A stretch of DNA of 64,000 nucleotides from Flavobacterium sp. KACC 22763 (lineage in GTDB: Bacteria; Bacteroidota; Bacteroidia; Flavobacteriales; Flavobacteriaceae). A model generated the notes under the pieces. That model was not told the DNA's origin, searched no databases, and saw nothing but the letters and a program-made list of their open reading frames with translations. The DNA is taken from assembly GCF_028736155.1 (NCBI RefSeq), contig NZ_CP117879.1, forward strand, positions 558,001 through 622,000, read 5' to 3'. The translations under genes were made by a program, and so were the position numbers. Below, in pieces: positions 51,836 to 61,282 of the stretch (its first letter is position 1; every line of letters begins with the position of its first letter).

Positions 51836-53707
51836 ATGATAAGTAAAAAAATAATCGTAGCCGGAATAACATTAACGGTACTATTTTCAGCCTGTAAAAC
51901 AAAAGACATAAAAATGAGCACAGCAAAAGAACAAACCGCAGCAGAAAAGAAAGTTGTAGTTTATCAAGTTTTTACGCGCCTATTTGGAAACAAAAATACA
52001 AACAACAAACCTTGGGGAACTATTGAAGAAAATGGTGTAGGGAAATTTAATGATTTTACGGATAAAGCGCTTCATGAAATAAAAGATTTAGGGGTTAGCT
52101 ATATTTGGTATACAGGAGTTCCGCATCATGCTCTGGTGCATGATTATACGGCGTATGGAATTTCAAATGATGATCCAGAAGTAGTAAAAGGACGCGCAGG
52201 TTCTCCTTACGCAGTAAAAGATTACTATAATGTAAATCCAGATTTGGCTGTAAATCCTGCAAAACGATTAGAAGAATTTGAAGCTTTAATCAAACGAACT
52301 CATAATGCAGGTTTGAAAGTGATCATTGATATTGTTCCAAATCACATTGCGAGAAAGTACGAAGGAAAAACAAATCCGGAAGGAGTAAAAGATTTTGGAG
52401 CAGGTGATGATGTTACGGTTGAATATAAACGAAACAATAATTTCTATTACATTCCACAGCAGCATTTTGAAATTCCTGACGGTGACATTCCTTTAAATGG
52501 AGAGAAAAATCCGCTTATTGATGGAAAATTTGATGAAAATCCTGCGAAATGGACTGGAAATGGCTCCCGTAAAATTAAACCAGACCAAAATGATTGGTAT
52601 GAAACTGTAAAAGTAAATTACGGAGTGCGTCCCGACGGAACTAAAGATTTTCCTGAACTTCCTGCTGGTTTTGATCAGAAAACGTATCAAGAACATTTTG
52701 CTTTCTGGCAAGATAAAGACGTTCCTGATTCTTGGAAAAAATTTAGAGATATTGCGCTGTACTGGACAGCAAAAGGTGTTGATGGATTCCGTTATGATAT
52801 GGCAGAAATGGTTCCGTATGAGTTTTGGAGTTATATGAATTCTTCCATTAAAACGAAAAATCCAAATGCGTTTTTATTGGCAGAAGTTTATAATCCGAAT
52901 GAATATCGCAATTATATCCGTTTAGGAAAAATGGATTACCTCTATGATAAAGTGGAGACTTATGATAAACTGAAAGATATTATTCGCGGAAAATCTTCTC
53001 CAGACGAATTGACAAGTATTCAAAATGGAATGTCAGATATAGAACATCACATGCTTCATTTTCTTGACAATCATGACGAACAGCGTTTGGCAAGTCCAGA
53101 ATTTGCAGGAACGCCAGAGAGAGGAAAACCTTTAATGGTAGTTTCTGCAACAATCAGCACTTCGCCAACTATGATTTATTTCGGACAGGAAGTAGGAGAG
53201 GCGGGGAACGAAGATGCAGGTTTTGGAAAACGCTCCAGAACATCGATTTTTGATTATATCGGCGTTCCAAACCATCAGCGTTGGATGAATGGAGGGAAGT
53301 TTGACGGAGGACAGCTTTCGGAATCTGAAAAAAGACTTCGTGATTTTTACAAACGATTATTGAACTTTACTATTAATAGTAGTGCTTTAATGGGAAGTTT
53401 TGAAGAAATTCAGACTGTAAATCGTCAAAACACTAGTAATTATGGTGAATTGATTTATTCATTTGTTCGTTGGTCTGAAAATCAAAAATTGATTATTGTA
53501 ACAAATTTCTCTTCGGAGAAAACGAGTGTGTTTAATTTGAAAATTCCATCTGATATTATTCTTAAATGGAATTTAAAAGACGGTGAATACATGCTTACAG
53601 AGCAATTGTATTTAAAGAATAAAAATGTTTTGACTGTAAAGAATGGAGAAGGAACTGTTATAGTTGAAATAGCACCTTCAGAATCATTTATTTACGAACT
53701 TAAGTGA
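51836..53707 (+). CDS. GH13 alpha-amylase-family lipoprotein
   Basis: 623 residues. A lipoprotein signal has Cys20 (TVLFSAC). The GH13 barrel follows: HDYTAYGI, VIIDIVPNHIARKY, nucleophile Asp321 in DGFRYDMAEM, acid/base Glu350 in FLLAEVYNP, and third acid Asp414 in HFLDNHDEQR. All three catalytic residues are intact. It hydrolyses alpha-glucans at the cell envelope; the exact linkage is not predictable by eye. It is convergent with the Sus-type locus. An AAAACGTTTT palindrome at 51734-51743, about 90 nt upstream, could be a LacI-type operator, which is weak evidence. Confidence 0.93.
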   Translation: MISKKIIVAGITLTVLFSACKTKDIKMSTAKEQTAAEKKVVVYQVFTRLFGNKNTNNKPWGTIEENGVGKFNDFTDKALHEIKDLGVSYIWYTGVPHHALVHDYTAYGISNDDPEVVKGRAGSPYAVKDYYNVNPDLAVNPAKRLEEFEALIKRTHNAGLKVIIDIVPNHIARKYEGKTNPEGVKDFGAGDDVTVEYKRNNNFYYIPQQHFEIPDGDIPLNGEKNPLIDGKFDENPAKWTGNGSRKIKPDQNDWYETVKVNYGVRPDGTKDFPELPAGFDQKTYQEHFAFWQDKDVPDSWKKFRDIALYWTAKGVDGFRYDMAEMVPYEFWSYMNSSIKTKNPNAFLLAEVYNPNEYRNYIRLGKMDYLYDKVETYDKLKDIIRGKSSPDELTSIQNGMSDIEHHMLHFLDNHDEQRLASPEFAGTPERGKPLMVVSATISTSPTMIYFGQEVGEAGNEDAGFGKRSRTSIFDYIGVPNHQRWMNGGKFDGGQLSESEKRLRDFYKRLLNFTINSSALMGSFEEIQTVNRQNTSNYGELIYSFVRWSENQKLIIVTNFSSEKTSVFNLKIPSDIILKWNLKDGEYMLTEQLYLKNKNVLTVKNGEGTVIVEIAPSESFIYELK

Positions 53708-53756
53708 TTTTTATAGGGTTTTAAAAATTTGTTGACATTTATATATTGCGAAATTA

Positions 53757-53783
53757 CCTAACAGGTTTTTAAAACCTGTTAGG
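53757..53783. repeat. 27-bp hairpin, sugar-locus copy 1
   Basis: CCTAACAGGTTTT (53757-53769), one centre base, AAAACCTGTTAGG (53771-53783). Identical to the copy at 55521. It lies between the convergent GH13 genes and could terminate both. Confidence 0.85.
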
Positions 53784-53798
53784 ATTGTAAATTAAGCC

Positions 53799-55427
53799 TT
53801 AATGTTTATATACAATAAAGCTGTTTGATTTTAGAAGTTTGTTTCCCATTAATATTTTAGCATTATCAGGAACTGTAGCTACTTTTTTTATGCCAAAATT
53901 AATTGTAACCGTAATTTTTTCTCCTTCAAAAGACCTTGTGAATGAGATTTGATCTTTTGATGATTCAAGATTTTCATAATTTCCGTATTGCAAAACTTTT
54001 TCTTTATTTCTTAAAGTGATTAGTTTTTTGTAACTGCTAAGAATAGATTTTTTTTGGTTTTCTAGAACCTCAACATTTGTTTTTTTATAGTCGGCGTTGA
54101 TTTTAATCCAGATTTTTTCTGTAGAAAATCCAGCAAAAGCATCTGAATTCCATTGCATCGGACTTCGTGATTTATCTCTATTATGCTCGTTTGCTTCAAG
54201 AAGGGACTCTTTTTCATTTTTGCCTTTTTCAATAGCCAATTTATAGTGTGTTCTTCCTTGTATATCTACCATTTCATTTATGTTTTCTGCGACGATATTG
54301 TGCATTCCAATTTATTCTCCATAATAAATAAACGGAACTCCTTTTGCGGTTAGTATCAAAGCAGTTAAAGCCACAGCACGATCCGTATCTCCATTAGCTA
54401 AACGGTCGATCATTCTGGGCATATCATGGCTTCCGAAAAAGAGAGTTGGGTAATTGCTCATGTTTTTTTCCATGCTCTGTAACTCATCAAAAATTTGCTG
54501 AGTCGAAAATTCTTTAATGCTTCCAAAGTTGAAATTAAAAACAACATCTAATAAATCTTGCGATTGGTATTGTTTTAATATTTCAATATTATCGCTTCCA
54601 ATTTCTCCGACAATAAAACGATTTTCGTATTCATTAACGGTAGATTTTATAATACGCATTGCATTTTTTACACCTTCTTGATCTATATCATTGATGTGAT
54701 CTTGTTTTCCGTCTTTCATCGGATTATCTTTTGTGATTCCGTTTGTGGTCAGAAAATTAATTACATCCAATCGAAAACCATCTACACCAGCATCGAGCCA
54801 AAAGCGTAATACATTTTGGATCTCAGCAACTACTTTGGGGTTTGACCAATTCAAATCGGCCATTCTTTTATCAAATTTATGATAGTAATATTGATTCGTT
54901 TCAACATCTTTTTCCCAAGCTGTTCCTCCAAAAAATGATTCCCAATTGTTTGGAACATCTTTCCAGATATAATAATCACGATACGGATTGTCTTTTGATT
55001 TTCTAGATTCCTGAAACCATTTAGAATCAGTAGAAGTATGATTAAAAACCATATCTATAATTACTTTTATTCCTCTTTTATGTGCTTCATCTAAAAAAGT
55101 ATCAAAATCAGCTTTGGTGCCGTAAGTTGGGTCTACTTCGTAATAATTGGCAACATCATATCCGTTATCTACTTTTGGAGAAGTTAAAAAGGGAGTGAGC
55201 CAGATACCTTTTATGCCAAGATTTTCTAGATAATCTAGTTTTTGAGTCATTCCTTTAAAGTCTCCATATCCATCGCCATTGCTGTCAGCATAACTTGGCA
55301 TGTAGATTTGATAAAACACAGCTTCTTTCCACCATTTTTTTTCAATTGTTTTTTTTTGAGCAAAAGAAGAATTTATGTTTAGCATTAATAGAAAAAAGAA
55401 TATGTATTTCAATAAGTTATATTTCAT
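53799..55427 (-). pseudogene. GH13 alpha-glucosidase split by one in-frame stop
   Basis: Two frames, 54312-55427 (371 residues, signal peptide ending SSFAQ) and 53799-54305 (168 residues), lie in the same reading frame. The break is PFIYYGE, TAA, then ATT GGA ATG CAC. Family members read PFIYYGEEIGMHN here, so a single GAA to TAA change (plus-strand position 54314) explains it. Read-through would give 542 residues, the normal oligo-1,6-glucosidase length. Nucleophile Asp221, acid/base Glu275 and Asp335 (GSHDMPR) all lie in the first piece. No other damage is seen, so loss is very recent, or translation restarts at the ATG. Confidence 0.85.
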
Positions 55428-55520
55428 GAAATTGCAATCTGATTAATAATTGTGTAATTCGAAAAAGAATGAGATAGTTTTTTTACGTTTGTCATTGCTA
55501 TATTTTGGATATAAAAAATA

Positions 55521-55547
55521 CCTAACAGGTTTTTAAAACCTGTTAGG
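55521..55547. repeat. 27-bp hairpin, sugar-locus copy 2
   Basis: CCTAACAGGTTTT, T, AAAACCTGTTAGG, identical to 53757-53783. It lies in the 152-bp gap between the 572-residue protein gene and the broken GH13 gene. Confidence 0.85.
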
Positions 55548-55579
55548 ATACTCATATAAATCTTGTAGAATTATTGATT

Positions 55580-57298
55580 TTACTTTTTTGGTTGAACCTG
55601 ATAATCTACTACAATATCATCAATCAGCATTTTTTCTCCTTGATAAGTTACTTTTCCATTTGTGGGAACACATACAATAACAGCGGCTTGTATAGGATCA
55701 AGTTTTATTTTGGCAGATGATGTAACATTTCTTGCAACAAAACTTCCTGAAACGGTATTGTATAAATCTACTTTTTTACCTTTTTCGGTATTTAAAATAA
55801 CCGTTTTACTTTTTGAATATGGATTATAATATAAATAAGATGGATATGCTTTTTCGTGATAAAAATCTGTTGCTAATAAATTTAACTGTAGTATTCCAGT
55901 AACATTTGTAGCACGGATGATACTGCCAAAAATACCAACATGACCGCTTCCGTAAACACTAAATTGAGATTCTTTAGGATTTTTTCCAAGTACCCAAAGA
56001 GGACCGTCGCCTTGTGCTACGGGACCTTTTAAGTGTTCGTATTCTTTATAGCTCGATTGTTTAATAATTCCTTCATAAGCAATTACACCTTTGGTTACAT
56101 CGGCAAGTTCAGGAATAGTCTGATGTTCTTTTGGCATATATTGCGGATAGAAAAAACGAGAAGCATTGGCGGCATTCAGCATCCATTTCCCGATCGCAGC
56201 TGCATACGATTGATCGTATCTAACCATTGGCACCAATGGCCATGCGGCATCATAAGTGTTCATGAGAAAACCGTAGCCACCATGATCAACTGTGCTTCCA
56301 AATGTTCCCGAAATATCGATTCCGTTCCAGTTTCCCACTAGTGCTCCCCAACCTTCACGACAAATTGGTGTTCCGTCAAAAGTCCAATCCAGCATTTTGC
56401 TGGTATCGTATTTTGAATTTTCTTCTGCATTAATTCTTGCGGCCAGATAAGCTCCAAACGGCATTAAGACTTCATAAGTCGGATTTTTTGATTGCGATTC
56501 TAATGCTGCTAATGCACTTTTTGCACCTTTTAAATATTTAGCATCACCGAACTTTTTATATGCCATATATAAAACCCAAGCATGTCCAGCTGCGGCGTCG
56601 GGCTGAGTGCAGATATGGTTGGTCATTGGTGTCATCTTGTTATAATCAAAATACGAATAATTATAATTTCCGTTTAAAATAACATCGGCCTCATAAAATT
56701 TGTCTGCAATAGTTCTGGCTATTTCTGTAAAACCAGGCTCGTTAGGATATTGGTCATAAACCGCAAAGAACAAAAGGTTAGGGTAGACATCGTACCACCA
56801 GTCACGACCATAACCACCGCCTAATAAAGCAACTTCTGGGCAAGTATTATTCATCATAATATTCCAGTTGGTTTCTTTGTTGAAGTAGTTTTTCAACATG
56901 GCAACATAATTGAGGTTCTGCTGATTGGTTTTGTCAATTCCTACTAGTGTTGCACCCATTGTAGCGCCCATTGTAGCGAGAGCTTCATGAAACATTCCCT
57001 TATTGTTAGTCCCTTGTCTTACATCTGCTACAGCAGTATACAAACCAACTACATTTTGAGGAAAGTTTTTTTGGCTTTCATCAATCCAAACCATTGGCCA
57101 AAATTTACCTTTGGCATTAAAATCATAAACGGTTTTGTCAAAATCTAAAGCCAGTTTTTTATAATCTATAATTTGCAAAGGTTGCGGAAGATTTGGCATT
57201 TGATCGACCCTTGGTATTGGTTGCTGTTTTACTTGAGCATTGGCAGTAAGACTTAAAACAAATAGGCAAGAAGTAGTAATTTTTATAAATGTATTCAT
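55580..57298 (-). CDS. Unassigned secreted protein of the sugar locus, possible (alpha/alpha) barrel
   Basis: 572 residues with a signal peptide (MNTFIKITTSCLFVLSLTANA). I do not recognise a named family. Residues about 90-420 are helical with aromatic-rich turns (WWYDVYPNLLFFAVYDQYPN, CTQPDAAAGHAWVLYMAYKK, GAKSALAALESQSKNPTYEV, CREGWGALVGNWNGIDISGT), as in (alpha/alpha)6 glycoside hydrolases. The last 110 residues are a beta-sandwich (KTVILNTEKGKKVDLYNTV). Position in the operon, secretion and fold suggest a glycan-acting enzyme, possibly new. No catalytic acid can be assigned with confidence. It starts 10 bp after the MFS stop. Confidence 0.65.
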   Translation of the reverse strand: MNTFIKITTSCLFVLSLTANAQVKQQPIPRVDQMPNLPQPLQIIDYKKLALDFDKTVYDFNAKGKFWPMVWIDESQKNFPQNVVGLYTAVADVRQGTNNKGMFHEALATMGATMGATLVGIDKTNQQNLNYVAMLKNYFNKETNWNIMMNNTCPEVALLGGGYGRDWWYDVYPNLLFFAVYDQYPNEPGFTEIARTIADKFYEADVILNGNYNYSYFDYNKMTPMTNHICTQPDAAAGHAWVLYMAYKKFGDAKYLKGAKSALAALESQSKNPTYEVLMPFGAYLAARINAEENSKYDTSKMLDWTFDGTPICREGWGALVGNWNGIDISGTFGSTVDHGGYGFLMNTYDAAWPLVPMVRYDQSYAAAIGKWMLNAANASRFFYPQYMPKEHQTIPELADVTKGVIAYEGIIKQSSYKEYEHLKGPVAQGDGPLWVLGKNPKESQFSVYGSGHVGIFGSIIRATNVTGILQLNLLATDFYHEKAYPSYLYYNPYSKSKTVILNTEKGKKVDLYNTVSGSFVARNVTSSAKIKLDPIQAAVIVCVPTNGKVTYQGEKMLIDDIVVDYQVQPKK

Positions 57299-57308
57299 TT
57301 TGTGATCT

Positions 57309-58595
57309 TTAAAGTTGGTTTACCATTACTTCATCCAGAATTTTAGTTTCTGTATTTTCATCTGGAGAAAGTTCGATTCCTTGTTTAATAATTTTTTTGC
57401 TGATAAAAATGGAGCATAACTGCAGCAGAGCAATAATTCCGATGGCGTATCTTAAAGCAAAATCTTCAGAAACGGCATAATAGAGCGTTAAAAAAGTTCC
57501 TGCACCCAAAAGTCTGCCAATATATAAGCCAGCTTCGTGATTTAAGATATACGCAAATTCACCTCTTTTTTCTATTTTAGAAACAACATCAATTACTTTT
57601 AATTGAATAGGGAAGTAGGCTAAATCCATTAATGGTTTTGCTATAAGTAACAACAACAAAAAGATTATTACACCCATTTTGTCGAATAAAATTCCGTTAA
57701 GACAAGCTCCCAAAGCAAATAAAATCAAACCAACAGAAAAGGTTTTGATTCTGTCTGAAGGCTTAGAAAAACGACCAATAAAATAAATTATAATAGCTGC
57801 CAAAATAGCTCCTATAGACTGTGCCTGACCTAGCGCTCCTTCTTCTCCTAAAATTTTAAAAATAAGCATTGCGGGTGCTGTTACCAGGAAACCTTGTGCT
57901 AAACCCTTAAAAGTAGCCAGAGATAATAGTTTGTACCATAAAGGATGAAACTTGAAAAAGATGTATTTTTTTTGTGTAGGATTTTCAAATTTACCTCGGT
58001 AACAAACTATTGAAGCTATAATTGTAATTAAAAAGACTACTGCGGTAATGATTACATATGCCTGATGTTTTTGATCTTCACCAGTTTTAGATTGTATAAA
58101 CCAGCCAATTGTAGCAGGTATTGCAATGGCGATTATAGTATATATAAAAGTCTCTAAACCGTAATAATAATTTCGATTATTATCATTTGTTATAGACAAA
58201 GCGAGATAATCTCTGTTTGACCAATATAAACCAAATGATAGTCCCATTGTGATTCCAGCAATTCCAATTCCTAATAAATCTAATGTTTTTAAAGACATCA
58301 TGATAATCATTGAAACACCGCTAAGCATCATTCCTATAGAATACAATTTTTTGATATTGAAATGCTTTAGCAAGAAACCATTTAGTAAAAAAGTAAGCGG
58401 AATTCCAGTATAAATGGCTAATTGATAAATAACAACTTTAGAAGTGTCATTTGAGTTTCGCATGATATATGCTGCAACAAAAATATCAATTACTGGTAAT
58501 ACCAGTGCGTAAACTAAGTTGGTAAAAATAAGTATTCTAAAATTATGGGTTTGGCTTTTAAAATGGTCAATTTCTGATATAAGTTTTTTAAACAT
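57309..58595 (-). CDS. MFS-type sugar transporter
   Basis: 428 residues, about 12 hydrophobic helices (LVYALVLPVIDIFVAAYIM, LTFLLNGFLLKHFNIKKLYS, GIAGITMGLSFGLYWSNRDY). It belongs to the major facilitator superfamily. The start overlaps the GH130 stop by one base (TAATG), so the two are coupled. It most likely carries the oligosaccharide released in the periplasm into the cytoplasm, where GH130 phosphorolysis takes place. Confidence 0.85.
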   Translation of the reverse strand: MFKKLISEIDHFKSQTHNFRILIFTNLVYALVLPVIDIFVAAYIMRNSNDTSKVVIYQLAIYTGIPLTFLLNGFLLKHFNIKKLYSIGMMLSGVSMIIMMSLKTLDLLGIGIAGITMGLSFGLYWSNRDYLALSITNDNNRNYYYGLETFIYTIIAIAIPATIGWFIQSKTGEDQKHQAYVIITAVVFLITIIASIVCYRGKFENPTQKKYIFFKFHPLWYKLLSLATFKGLAQGFLVTAPAMLIFKILGEEGALGQAQSIGAILAAIIIYFIGRFSKPSDRIKTFSVGLILFALGACLNGILFDKMGVIIFLLLLLIAKPLMDLAYFPIQLKVIDVVSKIEKRGEFAYILNHEAGLYIGRLLGAGTFLTLYYAVSEDFALRYAIGIIALLQLCSIFISKKIIKQGIELSPDENTETKILDEVMVNQL

Positions 58596-59653
58596 TAGTT
58601 ATTTTTTAAAAGTAAAAGAATTTCTTGAATCGAAAATTGAGCACCGCAGACAAATTCATCTGAAGCTCCGTAATAAATGGTAAGTGTATCTCCATCTGGT
58701 TCTACAACATGGCCGTTGGTAAATACTACGTTGCCAAAAAATCCACTTAATTCATATTGAGTTGTTGGAACCATAATTGGCGCTTCGGTTCTTGCAATTA
58801 CTTTTGAGGGATCATTTAAATCCATTAAAAAAGCACCTAAACAATACTGATGATTTTCGTTGGCGCCATGATAAATTTCTAGCCATCCTTTTTCTGTTTT
58901 TATAGGAGAAGCTCCAGCGCCCACTCTTTTACTGTCCCAATGTTCTTTTCTAGTTTTTATAATGCAATGGTGATTTCCCCAGTGAATGCCATCTGGAGAC
59001 GAAGCCAGCCAGATATAATTGCCGCCAATATCTACACTGCTCGGACGGTGTAAAGCATAAAACAATCCGTTGATTTTTTCTTCAAAAATGGCACAGTCTT
59101 TATTATGTGCAGGCAAGATCATACCATGTTTTTTGAAGCTTTTCCAATCTGTGGTAGTACGCAAACCAACTCCAACACCATTGTCTGATACCGAAGTAAA
59201 AGTTAAATAATAAGTTCCTTCAATTAAGACAACTCGGCAATCTTCTATACCAAATGTTTCCAGCATTCCTTCTCCAACCAAAGAGGGATAATTTTCAGGT
59301 TCATAAAAATTATGTCCATCTTCACTGCACAATAAGCGTAAATGCGAGAGTGTTGTTAAATAATCAACGCCTTTGTAATTGATTACTCTTGCATCTGTTG
59401 CTATTAATTCAGGATCATCTTTTGCTATTTCAATAATTTGAATAGAACCGGTTTCGGTTAATATGGGGAAAGAAATTATATTTTCCTTTTGTTTTGGTCT
59501 TTCGGCAACACGTACTACCAGCCAAGTTTTATTTTCATATTGAAATACTCCTGGATTTAATAAACAGGTAATTTCTAATCCTTCTCTACTTGCAGGAATA
59601 TCGGCAGGTGATAATAATGGGTTATCTGTAAAACGTTTAGCTATGTCTTTCAT
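58595..59653 (-). CDS. GH130-family glycoside phosphorylase
   Basis: 352 residues, no signal peptide, so cytoplasmic. A five-blade beta-propeller with GH130 hallmarks: RFTDNPLLSPADIPAS, CLLNPGVFQYENKTWLVVRV, ATDARVINYKGVDYLTTLSH, GIEDCRVVLIEGTYYLTFTS, GAGASPIKTEKGWLEIYHGA. GH130 enzymes cleave beta-mannosides with phosphate, releasing mannose 1-phosphate. This suggests that mannose-containing glycans are a substrate, although the neighbouring GH13 genes point to alpha-glucan. The subfamily cannot be resolved by eye. Confidence 0.92.
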   Translation of the reverse strand: MKDIAKRFTDNPLLSPADIPASREGLEITCLLNPGVFQYENKTWLVVRVAERPKQKENIISFPILTETGSIQIIEIAKDDPELIATDARVINYKGVDYLTTLSHLRLLCSEDGHNFYEPENYPSLVGEGMLETFGIEDCRVVLIEGTYYLTFTSVSDNGVGVGLRTTTDWKSFKKHGMILPAHNKDCAIFEEKINGLFYALHRPSSVDIGGNYIWLASSPDGIHWGNHHCIIKTRKEHWDSKRVGAGASPIKTEKGWLEIYHGANENHQYCLGAFLMDLNDPSKVIARTEAPIMVPTTQYELSGFFGNVVFTNGHVVEPDGDTLTIYYGASDEFVCGAQFSIQEILLLLKNN

Positions 59654-59682
59654 GTTGTTTGATTTCTTTATTATTATAAAAT

Positions 59683-59708
59683 CCTAACAGGCTTTATAAC
59701 CTGTTAGG
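59683..59708. repeat. 26-bp hairpin, sugar-locus copy 3 (variant)
   Basis: CCTAACAGG (59683-59691) pairs with CCTGTTAGG (59700-59708) around CTTTATAA. Same stem as the copies at 53757 and 55521. It lies between susD and GH130 and may partly terminate transcription there. Confidence 0.85.
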
Positions 59709-59721
59709 TCTCAATTTTAAA

Positions 59722-61272
59722 TTAATATCCAGGATTTTGAGTTAAAAGTCCTGCTGAAGCATCTATTTCTGATTGCGGAATTGGATATAACATATGTTTG
59801 TCCTGAAAATTTTTCCCATGTGCATTCATTACTTCCTTAGCAATTCCCCATCTTTTTAAATCGGGCATTCTTTGGTTTTCAAAACCAAGTTCAGCTCTTC
59901 GTTCAGAAATTAGCCAGCCTTTTATAGTTGCTTTGTCACCAGAATTAGGTCGGTCTAATAATGTTCCTGCTGGTGGCGGTGGTCCAACTGTTGTAACCGA
60001 AATCGTTTTGGCTGGATTATCTGGAAAATTAGGATCTTGAGTTATGGAAGTAACAGTTGTAACTGTATTTCTTGCTCTTGCTCTAATTTGATTTATAATT
60101 GCAATTGCATCTGAATAACCTCCTGTTTCGTTAAGTGCTTCTGCTTTCCAAAGTAAAACATCGGCATAACGGAAAAAAACTTTATTATTTGGAGCGTCAT
60201 CATCTCCTTTGTTTCCTCCATTTGTAGTTCCTAAAAGTTTATTAATCCATTGTTCAGGCACATTTACGGTGTATAATTTTCGAGGATCATTTGGTTCAAA
60301 TGAAGCTAAAAAATCGTTGCTTGGCACAAAAAATCCCCATCCCAAAGGAGCACAAATTCCATTTCCTCTTCTCGGATCTGCTTGTTTAACATGATTGTAT
60401 GAGAATATAACTTCGTTGTCAGTATATTCAGTATTCATATTAAAGTTATCAAAATAATTGGCATTTAAACTATAAAAACCAGTGGCTTGTAGTTCTGAAA
60501 CCAAAGATATTACACCAGACCAATCTTTATTATATAAAGCAGTTTTGGCAAGTAACGTAATAACTGCCCCTTTTGATACTCTCCATGGTTCTTTTTCAGA
60601 TGAATATTTTGAATTAGGCAAAAGTGTTTTTGCTTTTTCCAAATCAGTTTTTATTTGACTCCATACTGCTTCTTTTGGCGCTCTTACGGCTTTGTCAAAA
60701 GCTTCCTGATATGTTTTTATTGGAGACAGAATTAAAGGAACATCTCCAAAATTAGTGACCAAAGAGAAATAATAATAAGAACGTAAAAAATAAGCTTCTC
60801 CTAATAATTGATTTTTTCTTTCAGGAGTAATTCCTGTAATGGATTCAATATCTGGATTTAAAAGAAAATTTAATGCAATATTTGTTCTTTTTATTCCCTC
60901 ATAATCGTATTTCCATAATCCGTTTGGACCTCCGTTGGTAGAAGTAAAAGTAAAATTATTGATTTCATCCATCCATGGTTGATCTCCATCTGGAGCCCAT
61001 TTTTTCTCCATATCATCAGACGCTAAATCGTCTATTATGATATCATTCTGAAATACCAAACCGCCATTCCAATCCCAATTTGCTAATTGATTTAGTTTAT
61101 TGGATAGCATATCATAAGATGAAGTAACGGAAGTTTCTACAGATTTTAATGTTGGTTTTGAATTAGCCTGTTCCTGAGTCTGTCCGCCAATTGGTTCTGT
61201 CGTAAGTTCATCCTGACAGCTTGTTAATGCTAATAGCGAAATCAAGATCGCTGATATATATATGTTTTTCAT
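59722..61272 (-). CDS. RagB/SusD-family glycan-binding lipoprotein
   Basis: 516 residues. The lipoprotein signal has Cys19 (LISLLALTSC). The SusD TPR-rich fold follows: NLLGEAYFLRSYYYFSLVTN-like (LLGEAYFLRSYYYFSLVTNF), VFFRYADVLLWKAEALNETG, ISERRAELGFENQRMPDLKR. It is surface-exposed and caps the SusC channel, holding the glycan. It starts 10 bp after the susC stop. Confidence 0.95.
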   Translation of the reverse strand: MKNIYISAILISLLALTSCQDELTTEPIGGQTQEQANSKPTLKSVETSVTSSYDMLSNKLNQLANWDWNGGLVFQNDIIIDDLASDDMEKKWAPDGDQPWMDEINNFTFTSTNGGPNGLWKYDYEGIKRTNIALNFLLNPDIESITGITPERKNQLLGEAYFLRSYYYFSLVTNFGDVPLILSPIKTYQEAFDKAVRAPKEAVWSQIKTDLEKAKTLLPNSKYSSEKEPWRVSKGAVITLLAKTALYNKDWSGVISLVSELQATGFYSLNANYFDNFNMNTEYTDNEVIFSYNHVKQADPRRGNGICAPLGWGFFVPSNDFLASFEPNDPRKLYTVNVPEQWINKLLGTTNGGNKGDDDAPNNKVFFRYADVLLWKAEALNETGGYSDAIAIINQIRARARNTVTTVTSITQDPNFPDNPAKTISVTTVGPPPPAGTLLDRPNSGDKATIKGWLISERRAELGFENQRMPDLKRWGIAKEVMNAHGKNFQDKHMLYPIPQSEIDASAGLLTQNPGY

Positions 61273-61282
61273 GGTTTGTTTA

